Source: Lentzea californiensis
GTDB lineage: Bacteria > Actinomycetota > Actinomycetes > Mycobacteriales > Pseudonocardiaceae
Direction of reading: 5' to 3'
Length of the DNA: 64,000 bases
Assembly (NCBI RefSeq): GCF_024648825.1
Contig: NZ_JANBBE010000001.1
Coordinates: 186,001-250,000 of the forward strand
The notes beneath the pieces are model-generated. The model made no database searches. It worked only from the letters and a program-made list of their open reading frames with translations, and was not told the DNA's origin. Made by a program: the position numbers and the translations under genes. This document shows, in pieces, positions 20,987 through 30,333 of the stretch; positions within the stretch are counted from its first letter, which is position 1; each line of letters starts with the position of its first letter.

Positions 20987-22210
20987 TCAGAACGACGCCA
21001 TCTTCTTCTTGAGGTTCTCGTCGAGCGCGGCGAGGAAGTCCTCGGTGGTCAGCCACGCCTGGTCCTTGCTGATCAGCAGGGCCAGGTCCTTGGTCATCTG
21101 ACCGGACTCGACGGTCTCGATCACGACCTCCTCGAGCGCCTCGGCGAAGCGGATCACCTCGGGGGTGCCGTCCAGCTTGCCGCGGTGCATGAGGCCACGG
21201 GTCCACGCGTAGATCGACGCGATGGGGTTCGTGGAGGTCGGCTTGCCGGCCTGGTGCTGGCGGAAGTGACGCGTCACGGTGCCGTGCGCAGCCTCGGCCT
21301 CGACCGTCTTGCCGTCCGGCGTCATCAGGACCGACGTCATGAGGCCGAGCGAGCCGAAGCCCTGCGCGACCGTGTCGGACTGGACGTCACCGTCGTAGTT
21401 CTTGCACGCCCAGACGTAGCCGCCCTCCCACTTCATGGCCGCTGCGACCATGTCGTCGATGAGGCGGTGCTCGTAGGTGAGGCCCTTGGCGTCGAACTCA
21501 GCCTTGAACTCCTCGTTGAACACGCGCTCGAAGATGTCCTTGAAGGCGCCGTCGTAGGCCTTCAAGATCGTGTTCTTCGTCGACATGTAGACGGGGTAGC
21601 CCCGCTGCAGGCCGTAGGAGAACGAGGCGCGGGCGAAGTCCTCGATGGACTTGTTGTAGTTGTACATGCCCATCGCCACACCGCCCTCCGCCGGGAACTC
21701 GGTGACGACGTGCTCGATCGGGTCCGAGCCGTCCTCCGGCTGGAACGTGATCGTGAGCTTGCCGGCGCCGGGCACCTTGAAGTTGGTGGCCTTGTACTGG
21801 TCGCCGTGGGCGTGACGGCCGATGATGATCGGCTTCGTCCAGCCCGGGACCAGCCGCGGGACGTTGGAGATGATGATCGGCTCGCGGAAGACGACACCGC
21901 CGAGGATGTTGCGGATCGTGCCGTTGGGCGAGACCCACATCTTCTTGAGGCCGAACTCCTCGACGCGCGCCTCGTCCGGCGTGATCGTGGCGCACTTGAC
22001 GCCGACGCCGTGCTTCTTGATGGCGTTGGCGGCGTCGATCGTGACCTGGTCGTCGGTGGCGTCCCGGTGCTCGATGCCCAGGTCGTAGTACTCCAGAGTG
22101 ACGTCCAGGTACGGGTGGATCAGCTTGTCCTTGATGAACTGCCAGATGATCCGGGTCATCTCGTCGCCGTCAAGCTCGACGACGGTGCCCTGAACCTTGA
22201 TCTTGCCCAT
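20987..22210 (-). CDS. icd: NADP-dependent isocitrate dehydrogenase (homodimeric type)
   Basis: 407-aa enzyme that oxidises isocitrate to 2-oxoglutarate in the TCA cycle. Size and motifs match the homodimeric, eukaryotic-like subfamily (Mtb Icd1-like): the N-terminal [14 protein letters not shown], the substrate segment [12 protein letters not shown], and the metal/NADP region [11 protein letters not shown] and [11 protein letters not shown]. The ATG at 22210 was chosen because the upstream extension is unlike the family. Confidence 0.96.
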   Translation of the reverse strand: MGKIKVQGTVVELDGDEMTRIIWQFIKDKLIHPYLDVTLEYYDLGIEHRDATDDQVTIDAANAIKKHGVGVKCATITPDEARVEEFGLKKMWVSPNGTIRNILGGVVFREPIIISNVPRLVPGWTKPIIIGRHAHGDQYKATNFKVPGAGKLTITFQPEDGSDPIEHVVTEFPAEGGVAMGMYNYNKSIEDFARASFSYGLQRGYPVYMSTKNTILKAYDGAFKDIFERVFNEEFKAEFDAKGLTYEHRLIDDMVAAAMKWEGGYVWACKNYDGDVQSDTVAQGFGSLGLMTSVLMTPDGKTVEAEAAHGTVTRHFRQHQAGKPTSTNPIASIYAWTRGLMHRGKLDGTPEVIRFAEALEEVVIETVESGQMTKDLALLISKDQAWLTTEDFLAALDENLKKKMASF

Positions 22211-22482
22211 AATCCTGGGCGCTCCTCTCGCGACGATGCAAGCAGGACAAGCGTACTGGTAAAACGCCGCCCTGTGCCTGCGACCCTGGTTACATCGATT
22301 CAACTGGCGCCAAGCACTGCGCCGTTGGTGTGAACCGTAGTCCTCTCGCGCACTGGTCACCACGAGAGAGGGCCCCACCAGGCAGGAGTCGATCTTCTTC
22401 GCCGTTGAACGAGTTCCGCTCCGGCGGCGTTCAAGCCACGACTACTGTCAGCACGGACGGGTGATCACCAGAAGGGGCGTAA

Positions 22483-23289
22483 GTGTCAACTGGGCCAACA
22501 CATGCGATGAGTGGACTGCTCGCCTGGAGCGCTGTCACCGCACTCGCGTCAAGTCACCCGATCGGCCAGCTCTCGCCGCAGAGCTGGGCCGTTGGCGCGG
22601 TTCTCGCCACTGGCGCGGCACTCCTGCCCGACCTCGACCACCCCGGTTCGACCATCTCGCGCACGTTCGGAGCACTGAGCAGCGGGCTGTCCGCGGGCAT
22701 CAACGCGTTGAGCGGCTTCGTCTACCGGACGACGCGCCTGAAGCGCGACTCCAAGCGGGACGGCGGACATCGCGGTCTCACCCACACGCTCGTCTTCGCC
22801 CTGTTCTCCGCCGTCTTCACGGCCGCGGTCGTCCAGAACAGCCAGAAGTGGGCACTGCCGGTGCTCATGTTCGTGTTCGCCGGTCTCGCGGTGCGCGGCA
22901 TCATGAACGACTGGTGCCCCAAGCAGGACGCTCTGCTGATCACCGTGGTGTCGGCGGGGATCACCTGGGCGATGATCGCGTGGACCTCGCAGTCGGACGC
23001 GTCCGCCGCGGCGTGCGGGATCGCGGTCGGCATCGGGTGCTTCGCGCACTACGTCGGTGACGCGATCACCGAGCAGGGCTGCCCGATCCTGTGGCCGATC
23101 CCGATCTTCGGCAAGACGTGGTACCCGGTGGCGCCGCCGAAGATCATGCGGATGAAGACCGGCGGCGTGGTGGAGATGGCCGTCGTCGGGCCGATCGTGA
23201 CGGTCCTGTCGATCTGGCTGGGGCTCGCCGCGTTGCAGGGAACGGGCGCACTGCCGTTCCTGGACTGGGTGGACCTCCTTCCGGTCTAG
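22483..23289 (+). CDS. YdjM-like metal-dependent membrane hydrolase (DUF457)
   Basis: 268-aa membrane protein of the YdjM/DUF457 family. Conserved metal-ligand candidates are visible: the N-terminal THAMSG, LLPDLDHPGST, GHRGLTHTL and HYVGDAITEQG. About six hydrophobic segments are present. Its enzymatic activity is not established. The GTG at 22483 has an AGAAGGGG-type ribosome site. It is transcribed divergently from icd across 270 bp in which no other feature was recognised. Confidence 0.88.
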   Translation: MSTGPTHAMSGLLAWSAVTALASSHPIGQLSPQSWAVGAVLATGAALLPDLDHPGSTISRTFGALSSGLSAGINALSGFVYRTTRLKRDSKRDGGHRGLTHTLVFALFSAVFTAAVVQNSQKWALPVLMFVFAGLAVRGIMNDWCPKQDALLITVVSAGITWAMIAWTSQSDASAAACGIAVGIGCFAHYVGDAITEQGCPILWPIPIFGKTWYPVAPPKIMRMKTGGVVEMAVVGPIVTVLSIWLGLAALQGTGALPFLDWVDLLPV

Positions 23290-23378
23290 TTCCACCGCCG
23301 GTAATCCGGCGTCCACCTGCGCCTCATCCGATCGGCCTAGCCTCCACGGACCCCGACCCGTCGCGTGGAGGTTCAGCC

Positions 23379-24887
23379 ATGTCCGAAGTAGCCCGCAGAC
23401 GCTTCCTGCAGGGGGCGGGCGTGCTGGGTGTGGCGGGAGCGCTGGGCACCGGCACCGCCTCGGCGACCACCCGCTACCAGTGGCTTTCCGGCGATCACCA
23501 CGCGCACACGCAGTACTCGTACGACGGCATGTACACCGTCGAGCAGCAGATCCGCGGTGCGTTGCGGCACGGCACGGACTGGCTCGTGATCACCGACCAC
23601 GGCCACGCGTCGCACGAGGCGCACTCGGTGGAGGCGACGGCGGCCGATCTCCTGCGCGCACGGCGGAAGTTCCCGCAACTGCTGCTGTGGCACGGGATGG
23701 AGTGGAACGTCCCCGGCGCCGAGCACGCGACGTTGTTCTTCGAGGACTGCCACGACGAGGCCGGGGTGCTGCGCGACTTCGAGCGGCAGTTCGACTGGCG
23801 GCTGAACGGCGCCGAGGCGTCCAGTCCGGCCAACGAGAAGAAGGCGCTCGACGCGATCCGGTTCCTGCAGACCAAGATCCGCAACGGCACGATGAAGTCC
23901 GCGCTGGTGTTCGTGAACCACCCGATGCGCAACGGCCGGGTGGCGCCCCACGAGTTGCGCGCCATGCGTGACCTGGCCCCCGACATCGTTGTCGGCATGG
24001 AGGCCGCGCCCGGAGCGCAGGGGGACGGCGACCCGCTGCGCGGTCCGGGCGGGCACCGCGGCGGGTACTCGAACAGCCCCGGCTCGAACTCGTACGCGCC
24101 CTACCCGCCCGAGGCCTACCGGACCTACGGCGGCTTCGACTGGATGACGGCGAAGGTCGGCGGTGTCTGGGACTCGCTGCTCGCCGAGGGCCTGGGCTGG
24201 TGGATCACGTCGAACTCCGACTCGCACTTCAACTCGCGCGACACGATCGTTCGCGTGCCGGAGCCGGGCGGCCAGTTCGACCTCACGGGCAAGCACCTCG
24301 ACCCCGTCGACTCCGGTCCGCCGCAGGTCTCGCCGCCCTACGTCGACTTCTTCCCCGGTGAGTTCTCCCGGACCGTCGTCGGTGCGACCCGCCGCACGCG
24401 CGGCGCCGTGATGGAAGGTCTGCGGGCAGGCCGGGCGTGGGTCTCGCACGGCGGCCTCGTCGATGATCTTCGATTCGACGTTTGGGCATCCGGCGGAACG
24501 CGCACCATGGGCGGCCGGCTGCGCGTCCGGCGCGGCTCGGACGTGAGCGTGCTGGTCAAGGCACGTCTGGCGACCCGGCCGAACAGCGCCGGATTCATCC
24601 CCAGGTTGCGCCGTTTGGACCTCATCAAAGGTGCGGTAACCGGACGATCATCATCTGAAACGTTGGCCACGCCACATGTGAAGGTCGAGCGATCCTACGA
24701 GCCGCGCTGGCACTATGCGGTCTTCACGCACACGTTCCGCAACGTCCGGGAGCCTTTCTACCTCCGGTTGCGCGGAACCGACGGCAACCGCGGCGCGTTC
24801 GAACCCGAGGCGGACACACCCGGAGCCGCGAACCCGTGGGAGGACCTGTGGTGCTACACCAACCCGATCTTCGTGGAGGTCAGGTGA
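23379..24887 (+). CDS. Tat-exported PHP-domain phosphoesterase
   Basis: 502-aa secreted protein. An N-terminal Tat-type signal (ARRRFLQGAGVLGVAG) leads into a PHP-like metal site (SGDHHAHTQYSYDG, later DHGHASHEAH and SNSDSHFNSRD). The fold implies phosphoester hydrolysis; the substrate is unknown. The ATG at 23379 has GGAGG 7 nt upstream, so the longer open frame from 23091 is rejected. Its stop overlaps the next gene as GTGA. Confidence 0.85.
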   Translation: MSEVARRRFLQGAGVLGVAGALGTGTASATTRYQWLSGDHHAHTQYSYDGMYTVEQQIRGALRHGTDWLVITDHGHASHEAHSVEATAADLLRARRKFPQLLLWHGMEWNVPGAEHATLFFEDCHDEAGVLRDFERQFDWRLNGAEASSPANEKKALDAIRFLQTKIRNGTMKSALVFVNHPMRNGRVAPHELRAMRDLAPDIVVGMEAAPGAQGDGDPLRGPGGHRGGYSNSPGSNSYAPYPPEAYRTYGGFDWMTAKVGGVWDSLLAEGLGWWITSNSDSHFNSRDTIVRVPEPGGQFDLTGKHLDPVDSGPPQVSPPYVDFFPGEFSRTVVGATRRTRGAVMEGLRAGRAWVSHGGLVDDLRFDVWASGGTRTMGGRLRVRRGSDVSVLVKARLATRPNSAGFIPRLRRLDLIKGAVTGRSSSETLATPHVKVERSYEPRWHYAVFTHTFRNVREPFYLRLRGTDGNRGAFEPEADTPGAANPWEDLWCYTNPIFVEVR

Positions 24888-25366
24888 CCAGCACCTTCGT
24901 CGGCATCGACGCCGGCTATGAAAACCGCTGGGAAGCGGAGAAGATCGCGCTGGAGCTGCACGACACAGTGCTGACCACGGCCCGAACGGTCGCGGTGCAC
25001 GAGGTCGACGCCCACTACGCGATGTCCTTCCTCCTGCCGGTCCCCCCGTCCGACGCAGTGGTGAACTCACTGGTCGCGCAGGGTTTCGGCGTCGCTGTAC
25101 GCGGTGCGTCCTCAGGACGTCTGGTAGGCCCGGAGGCGCTTCGAGCAGGCGCCTCCACTGCTGCCGAGGCCCACCAGTACCGCCGCGAGGGGCGCGCTCT
25201 GCGATACCAGGGCCAACGGTCGTTGCGCGGCCGTCACGGGGTGTCGGACATCATCGCGTTCACGGCCATAGAGGCCGTTTTCCCGCGCGGGACACACACG
25301 GTCGACACGCGCGGGAACCTGACGCCGTTCTTCCGCGACGGCAAGTTGGTGCTGGTCGTCGACTAG
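24884..25366 (+). CDS. Hypothetical protein coupled to PHP-domain gene
   Basis: 160-aa protein without a signal peptide or a domain I recognise. It begins TSTFVGIDAGYENRWEAEKI and has an Arg-rich middle. The GTG start overlaps the preceding stop (GTGA), so translation is coupled to the PHP gene. A TAGTTT box just after its stop may be the -10 for the next gene. Confidence 0.7.
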   Translation: MTSTFVGIDAGYENRWEAEKIALELHDTVLTTARTVAVHEVDAHYAMSFLLPVPPSDAVVNSLVAQGFGVAVRGASSGRLVGPEALRAGASTAAEAHQYRREGRALRYQGQRSLRGRHGVSDIIAFTAIEAVFPRGTHTVDTRGNLTPFFRDGKLVLVVD

Positions 25367-25376
25367 TTTTGCGGAT

Positions 25377-26321
25377 GTGCGTGACATCGCTGTCTTCAGT
25401 GGTTCTGCCCATCCCTCCCTCGCCGCCGAGATCTGCGGTCACCTCGGTGTCGAGCTCTCCCCCAGCCGTCTGACGCGGTTCGCCAACGACTGCCTGGAAG
25501 TGCAGCTGCAGGCGAACTGCCGTGAGCGGGACGTGTTCCTGATCCAGCCACTGGTGCCACCGGTGCAGGAACATCTCGTTGAACTCCTGCTGATGCTCGA
25601 CGCCGCCCGTGGCGCTTCGGCCGCGCGCACGACCGTCGTCCTGCCGCACTACGCGTACGCGCGTTCGGACAAGAAGGACGCACCCCGGATCTCGATCGGC
25701 GGCCGCCTGGTCGCCGATCTGATGGTCGCCGCCGGCGCCTCCAGGGTGCTGGCGATGACGTTGCACTCGCCGCAGGTGCACGGCTTCTTCTCGGTGCCCG
25801 TCGACCACCTGCACGCCCTGCGCGAACTCGCCGCGCACTTCTCCCAGTACGACCTCTCGAACACCGTCGTGGTGTCGCCGGACCTCGGGAACGCCAAGGA
25901 AGCCGCGCACTTCGCCCGGATCCTGGGCCTGCCGGTCGCGGCCGGCGCCAAGCAGCGCTTCGCCGACGACAAGGTGCAGATCCAGACCGTGATCGGCGAG
26001 GTCGCGGGCCGGGACGTGATCGTGCTGGACGACGAGATCGCCAAGGGCTCGACGGTGATCGAGTTGCTGGACAAGCTGCGGGAGCGCGGCGCCGGGTCGA
26101 TCCGGGTCGCCTGCACGCACGGGCTGTTCTCGGCCGGCGCGCTGGACCGGCTGCAGGCGTTCGACGACGTGCTGGAGGTCGTCGCGACCAACACCGTGCC
26201 GATCCCGGCGGAGAAGGCCGTGCCGAAGCTGAAGGTGCTGTCGATCGCGCCGGCGATGGCCGAGGCGATGCGGCGGATCAACGTCGGCGAGTCGGTGTCG
26301 ACCCTCTTCGAGGCCCCGTAG
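25377..26321 (+). CDS. Ribose-phosphate pyrophosphokinase-like protein
   Basis: 314-aa PRPP synthetase family protein. The N-terminal region has the PRPP-synthase flexible-loop and catalytic segment (YARSDKKDAPRISIGG). The PRPP-binding motif is DVIVLDDEIAKGSTVI. It is more divergent than housekeeping Prs and is probably a paralogue, so enzymatic activity is inferred. A TAGTTT box ends 7 nt before the GTG, consistent with a leaderless mRNA. Confidence 0.85.
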   Translation: MRDIAVFSGSAHPSLAAEICGHLGVELSPSRLTRFANDCLEVQLQANCRERDVFLIQPLVPPVQEHLVELLLMLDAARGASAARTTVVLPHYAYARSDKKDAPRISIGGRLVADLMVAAGASRVLAMTLHSPQVHGFFSVPVDHLHALRELAAHFSQYDLSNTVVVSPDLGNAKEAAHFARILGLPVAAGAKQRFADDKVQIQTVIGEVAGRDVIVLDDEIAKGSTVIELLDKLRERGAGSIRVACTHGLFSAGALDRLQAFDDVLEVVATNTVPIPAEKAVPKLKVLSIAPAMAEAMRRINVGESVSTLFEAP

Positions 26322-26960
26322 TCACTTCAGGTGCGCGAGTGCCCTGATCAGCCGGTCACCGACGTCGGCGGGTCCGGGCATCTTGCGCACCACGGCCCGC
26401 TGGTGCGCGAGGCCGTGCAGCCCCAGCCACAACGCCACCGCGTCGCCGAACAGGTCGTCGCTGCCGTGGGCGATCCCCTCTTCGACGCACGCGCCGAGCA
26501 CGTCGGCGAGCAGCGTGAACGCCCCCGCGCCGAGTGAGTCGAGGTCGGCGTCGGTGATCGAGGTGTCCTCGACCGACGGCGTCCACAGGCCGCCGAACAT
26601 GATCCGGTAGCGCTGCGGGTGCAGCTTCGCGAAGTCCAGGTAGGCGTTGCACAGCGCGAAGAGCCGTGCGCGTGCGTCCGGACCCGCGTTGTCGACGGCC
26701 TCGCGCAGGACGGTCGCGAGCGCGTCCATCTCCTGCTGCACCACGGCCAGCATGATCGACGGCTGGTCCGCGAAGTGCGGGTAGATCGACGGTGCCGCGA
26801 TCCCCGCCCTGCGGGCGACCGAGCGCAGCGTGACCGCGCGTTCGTCGCCGCCCTCGTCCAGCAGCGCGAGGGCCGCCGCGATGATCTCGTCCCGCAGTTT
26901 CCCGCCTTCGCCCCTGCGATTGCGCCTGCGCGGTTCCGTGTTCGTCACGGCCGTAACCAT
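26322..26960 (-). CDS. TetR family regulator, divergent from oxidoreductase
   Basis: 212-aa repressor with an N-terminal helix-turn-helix (VTLRSVARRAGIAAPSIYPH) and a WHG-like ligand domain (YLDFAKLHPQRYRIMFG, LWLGLHGLAHQRA). It is transcribed away from the oxidoreductase at 27054, and four related palindromic sites fill the gap. A second, shorter relative lies at 28100. The ATG at 26960 or the GTG at 26948 may be the start. Autoregulation and control of the oxidoreductase are inferred from layout. Confidence 0.88.
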   Translation of the reverse strand: MVTAVTNTEPRRRNRRGEGGKLRDEIIAAALALLDEGGDERAVTLRSVARRAGIAAPSIYPHFADQPSIMLAVVQQEMDALATVLREAVDNAGPDARARLFALCNAYLDFAKLHPQRYRIMFGGLWTPSVEDTSITDADLDSLGAGAFTLLADVLGACVEEGIAHGSDDLFGDAVALWLGLHGLAHQRAVVRKMPGPADVGDRLIRALAHLK

Positions 26961-27029
26961 ACACCTGAAAGTTTATGGTCGTTAGGGCTTGCGTTGTCAG
27001 ACTTACGGCCGTTAGCTTATGGACGTAAG
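26944..27029. promoter_or_regulatory. Four TetR operator-like sites
   Basis: Related 14-bp imperfect palindromes: GTCACGGCCGTAAC (26944-26957), TTTATGGTCGTTAG (26972-26985), CTTACGGCCGTTAG (27002-27015) and CTTATGGACGTAAG (27016-27029). The last two are adjacent, just before the oxidoreductase. Consensus is roughly CTTAYGGNCGTWAG. Their position between a divergent tetR and its likely target supports an operator role. Confidence 0.65.
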
Positions 27030-27053
27030 CACAGCCGAGACCGAGGAGCCACG

Positions 27054-28103
27054 ATGAACGCCACGACCACCACCACCCGCGCCACCGAGATCGTCCTGCC
27101 CGGTGTGGTCGAGCCCGACGGCCTGCACGTCCAGGTCCGCGACCTGCCCGCGCCGAGCCAGGGCCAGGTCGTCCTGCGGATGGACGCCACGGGCGTCTCG
27201 TTCGCCGAGCAGCAGATGCGCCTGGGCAAGTACTACGACCAGCCCGCGTTCCCGTTCGTGCCCGGTTACGACGTCGTCGGCACCGTGGTCGGGACCGGCC
27301 CCGGCGTCGACCGCGACCTGCGAGGACACCGGTTCGCCGTGGTCACCAAGGTCGGCGGGTGGGCCAGCCACCTGATCGTCGAGGCCGCCGACCTGGTGCC
27401 CGTGCCCGACGGCGTGGACGCGGCCGCAGCCGAGACCGTCGTGGTCAACGGCGTCACGGCGTGGCAGATGATGTACCGCACGGCGAAGGTCAAGCGCGGC
27501 GACACGATCGTCGTGCTTGGTGCGAACGGCGGTGTCGGCTCGACGCTGGTGCAGCTCGCCCGCCACGCCGGCATCAAGGTCATCGGCACGGCCTCCCCCC
27601 GCCACCACGACGCGGTGCGCGAACTCGGCGCGATCCCCGTCGACTACCGCGACCCGAACATGTACGCCCGCATCCGCGAGCTGGCGCCCGAAGGTGTGGA
27701 CGCCGTGTTCGACCACGTCGGCGGTCCCGCGCTGGACGAGTCGTGGCGACTGCTGCACCGCGGCGGCGCGCTGGTCAACTACGGTTCGGCCGCGACCAAG
27801 GACGAGCCGGGCAGCGGGATGTTGCCGGTGCTCAAGCTCTTCGGGCAGCTGATGGTGTGGAACGCACTGCCCAACGGCAAGCGCGCGGGCTTCTACAACT
27901 TCTGGGCGGGCAAGCGCTTCCGTCCCGCCTCGTTCCGCGCCCGCCTGGCCGAGGACCTCACGCAGGTGCTGGAGCTGGTCAAGGCCGGTGTGCTGAAGCC
28001 GCAGATCGCCGCGCGCATCCCGTTGCCGGAGGCAGGCGCCGCGCTGGCACTGGCCGAGTCGCGCACCGTGCTGGGCAAGGTCGTCATCGTCCCGGAGCCG
28101 TGA
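27054..28103 (+). CDS. Zinc-type/quinone oxidoreductase-like MDR protein
   Basis: 349-aa medium-chain dehydrogenase/reductase. It has a GroES-like N-terminal domain and a nucleotide site GANGGVGSTLVQLA in the middle. The structural Cys residues of zinc alcohol dehydrogenases are absent, as in the quinone oxidoreductase branch, so NADPH-dependent reduction of a quinone or enone is the likely chemistry. GAGGAG lies 7-8 nt before the ATG. Its stop overlaps the second tetR (GTGA). Confidence 0.88.
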   Translation: MNATTTTTRATEIVLPGVVEPDGLHVQVRDLPAPSQGQVVLRMDATGVSFAEQQMRLGKYYDQPAFPFVPGYDVVGTVVGTGPGVDRDLRGHRFAVVTKVGGWASHLIVEAADLVPVPDGVDAAAAETVVVNGVTAWQMMYRTAKVKRGDTIVVLGANGGVGSTLVQLARHAGIKVIGTASPRHHDAVRELGAIPVDYRDPNMYARIRELAPEGVDAVFDHVGGPALDESWRLLHRGGALVNYGSAATKDEPGSGMLPVLKLFGQLMVWNALPNGKRAGFYNFWAGKRFRPASFRARLAEDLTQVLELVKAGVLKPQIAARIPLPEAGAALALAESRTVLGKVVIVPEP

Positions 28104-28558
28104 GCAGGCCGGGTTGCCGCCAGCTGATCGTGGCGGCGGCGACCGCCCTGGTCGACCGGGAGCACGCCGTGACGCTGCGGGCAGTGTCCCGCGAGGCGGA
28201 CGTGCCCACCTCGTCGATCTACCAGCAGTTCCCCGACGTGCCGTCGATCTTGCTGGCCGTGTGCCACGAGACCTTCCGCGCACTCGAGGTCGCCGTCCTC
28301 GACGCGCCCGACGCCTACGCGGCCGGCATCGCGTACCTGGATTTCGCCGTTCTGCACCCCCGCCGCTACCGCGTGATGTTCGGTGCGGCCGACCTCTCCT
28401 CACAGGCATTGCGGCTGTTCACGCGGGTCCTCCCGGACCCCGATCGCGCCATGACGTTCTGGCTGGGCCTGCACGGCCTCGCCGACCAGCGCGCCTCGAT
28501 CCGCCGCTCGCCCCAGTTCGTCGTCATCGCACCACGTCTGATCACTTCACTCATCTGA
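28100..28558 (+). CDS. Short TetR family regulator, paralogue of 26322 gene
   Basis: 152-aa protein with a TetR helix-turn-helix (VTLRAVSREADVPTSSIYQQ). Its C-terminal region clearly matches the tetR at 26322 (YLDFAVLHPRRYRVMFG; WLGLHGLADQRASIRR), but about 40 residues between those blocks are missing. It is therefore shorter than normal TetR proteins. It is coupled to the oxidoreductase gene by a GTGA overlap. It may be a truncated regulator or one working with the larger paralogue. Confidence 0.75.
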   Translation: MSRPGCRQLIVAAATALVDREHAVTLRAVSREADVPTSSIYQQFPDVPSILLAVCHETFRALEVAVLDAPDAYAAGIAYLDFAVLHPRRYRVMFGAADLSSQALRLFTRVLPDPDRAMTFWLGLHGLADQRASIRRSPQFVVIAPRLITSLI

Positions 28559-28588
28559 ACTCGTCCGACTTCACGGGAGTCCCCCACC

Positions 28589-29164
28589 ATGAACGCCACC
28601 GCTCTGCGCGCCACCACCGTCGCGTCCACCGAGGTCGACAACCGCGCCGCCTACCTGGGTTTCGCGTTCGGCTACGTCTTCGGTCACGGCGCCGCGCTGC
28701 TCTCCAGGTCCGGCGCGGTCCTGATGCCGGCGTGGCTGCCGATCGCACTGCTCGCCACCGGTCTCGTCGCCGGCACGGTCCTCGCCATGACCGCGTCGCT
28801 GCGTGCCCAGAAAGCAGCCTCGGAAGCGCGCCGACGAGCCGAGAAGCTGGTCGGCACGGCCTGGATCACCGGTTTCACCGCGCTGGCGTTAGCGGTCACC
28901 GGCCTGAGCACGGTGTTCGACAAGCCGGAACTGCAGACCGTGCTGTGGCCCGCCGGCTCGACCATCGTCGTCGGCCTGATCTACATCGCCGAGGGCGCGA
29001 TCCGCGGCAACGCCCTGCACTACAACCTGGGCACCTGGCTCATGCTCGTCGCCGCCGCGACGCTGTTCGTCCCCGGAGCCGGTTTCTTCGGCACGCTGGC
29101 CGTGCTGGGTGGCGGCGCCTACCTGGTGGCGGCGTTCCTGGAGCGCCGACGCCTTGCCGCGTAA
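28589..29164 (+). CDS. Hypothetical membrane protein
   Basis: 191-aa protein with about five hydrophobic segments and a short Arg-rich stretch (EARRRAEK) between helices 2 and 3. No family motif was recognised. It lies 30 nt after the short tetR on the same strand and is probably part of the same unit as the oxidoreductase. Confidence 0.7.
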   Translation: MNATALRATTVASTEVDNRAAYLGFAFGYVFGHGAALLSRSGAVLMPAWLPIALLATGLVAGTVLAMTASLRAQKAASEARRRAEKLVGTAWITGFTALALAVTGLSTVFDKPELQTVLWPAGSTIVVGLIYIAEGAIRGNALHYNLGTWLMLVAAATLFVPGAGFFGTLAVLGGGAYLVAAFLERRRLAA

Positions 29165-29169
29165 GGCTT

Positions 29170-29514
29170 CTACAGCTGCACTCGCACCGTGACGCGGCCC
29201 TTGTCGTCACGGTGCGAAGTAGCGTGTCCGGTCTTCTCCGTGCCGTCGAGCTCGAGCGTCAACGGACCGCCCTCGCCGTCGAAGTTGCGCCACCACACCT
29301 TCGCGTCGGGCATCATCACGCGGATCTCGACGACATCGCCTTTGCGCCGGTAGCCAACGGGAGTGCTGATCGTGCGACCGGACCGCCTGCCCGTGTACGT
29401 CACCACCGTGAGCCCCTCGCGCACGAGCTTCCCCACGAGCGGGGCGTCGCGCAGTCCGACGATCCACTTGTTGACCCTGCGCACCATCGGTCCCTGAACC
29501 CTCATGAGATCCAA
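29170..29514 (-). CDS. Ddn-like deazaflavin/quinone nitroreductase family protein
   Basis: 114-aa protein of the DUF385/Ddn split-barrel family. Conserved parts are VVTYTGRRSGRTISTPVGY, with the TGRKSG-like phosphate-binding turn, and KVWWRNF. Members bind F420 and reduce quinones or nitro compounds, which fits the fbiC gene in this window. Cofactor use is inferred. An ATG at 29505 is an alternative start. It is transcribed divergently from the tetR gene at 29566, only 51 bp away. Confidence 0.78.
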   Translation of the reverse strand: MDLMRVQGPMVRRVNKWIVGLRDAPLVGKLVREGLTVVTYTGRRSGRTISTPVGYRRKGDVVEIRVMMPDAKVWWRNFDGEGGPLTLELDGTEKTGHATSHRDDKGRVTVRVQL

Positions 29515-29565
29515 CGTAGCCTGCTAAGTGGAGACCCCCGTCCGCTTGAGGCGAAGTGAGAAGAA

Positions 29566-30210
29566 GTGGCCGCTGAACCGTCTCAGATGCGCGCCGACGC
29601 GCGGGAGAACCGGGCGCGAGTGCTCGCCGTAGCCCGCGACCTGTTCGCCGAGCGCGGGCTCGAGGTGCCGATGGCCGCGATCGCACGCAGGGCCGGCGTC
29701 GGCGTCGCCACCCTGTACCGGCGCTTCCCGACCAAGGAGTCGCTGGTCGTGGAGGCCTTCTCCGAGCAGTTCGCCGTCTGCCAGGGCGTCATGGACGACG
29801 CGCTGCAGGACCCGGACCCGTGGCTCGGACTGCGCATGGTGATCGAGAAGGTCTGCCTGCTGCAGGCGTGCGACCGGGGCTTCACCGCCGCGTTCATGGC
29901 CTCGTTCCCCGACCTGCACTCCGAAGTCCGAGACCGGACGTGGCTCGGCTTCGTCGCACTCGTGCAGCGGGCGAAGGACAGCGGGCACCTGCGGGCCGAC
30001 TTCTCGCCGCACGACCTGACGCTGGTGCTCGTGGCCAACGGCGGGCTGTCGAGCCTGCCGGCGGAGGTCGCGGTGGCGGCGTCCCAGCGCCTGGTCGCGT
30101 ACCTGCTGGAGTCGTTCCGGGCGGGCACGGACGCCCTGCCGCCGCCCGTGCCACTCAGCCTGGACCTCGTCCTGGGTCAGGCGGTGCCTGACAATTCCGT
30201 CGGGCGATAG
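29566..30210 (+). CDS. TetR family regulator
   Basis: 214-aa repressor with helix-turn-helix VPMAAIARRAGVGVATLYRR and a helical ligand domain. It is divergent from the Ddn-like gene and probably controls it. The last 11 codons and the TAG stop lie inside the left arm of the 157-bp palindrome (30177-30333). The C-terminus (QAVPDNSVGR) is therefore supplied by that element. Confidence 0.85.
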   Translation: MAAEPSQMRADARENRARVLAVARDLFAERGLEVPMAAIARRAGVGVATLYRRFPTKESLVVEAFSEQFAVCQGVMDDALQDPDPWLGLRMVIEKVCLLQACDRGFTAAFMASFPDLHSEVRDRTWLGFVALVQRAKDSGHLRADFSPHDLTLVLVANGGLSSLPAEVAVAASQRLVAYLLESFRAGTDALPPPVPLSLDLVLGQAVPDNSVGR

Positions 30211-30333
30211 TGGCGGCCGAGGGATCCGCGGACGGCGCCGCCGCGACGCCCGGTATGAGGCCGTCGCGGCGACACCGTCCGCGGATCGCTCGCCCGCGCC
30301 TCTCACCGAACGAAATTGTCAGACACCGCCTAA
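30177..30333. repeat. 157-bp imperfect palindromic element
   Basis: Almost the whole segment is one inverted repeat. The outer arms (30177-30210 and 30300-30333) match at 27 of 34 positions around AGGCGGTGYCTGACAATTYC. The inner arms (30223-30250 and 30259-30287) pair nearly throughout, leaving an 8-nt loop. It supplies the stop codons of both convergent neighbours. It has no coding capacity. A MITE-like insertion or large bidirectional terminator are the two readings. Confidence 0.85.

Noticed and set aside
23091..23378. Upstream extension of the PHP-domain protein frame
   Set aside because: It lies inside the YdjM-like gene; the ATG at 23379 has a good ribosome site and starts a Tat signal.
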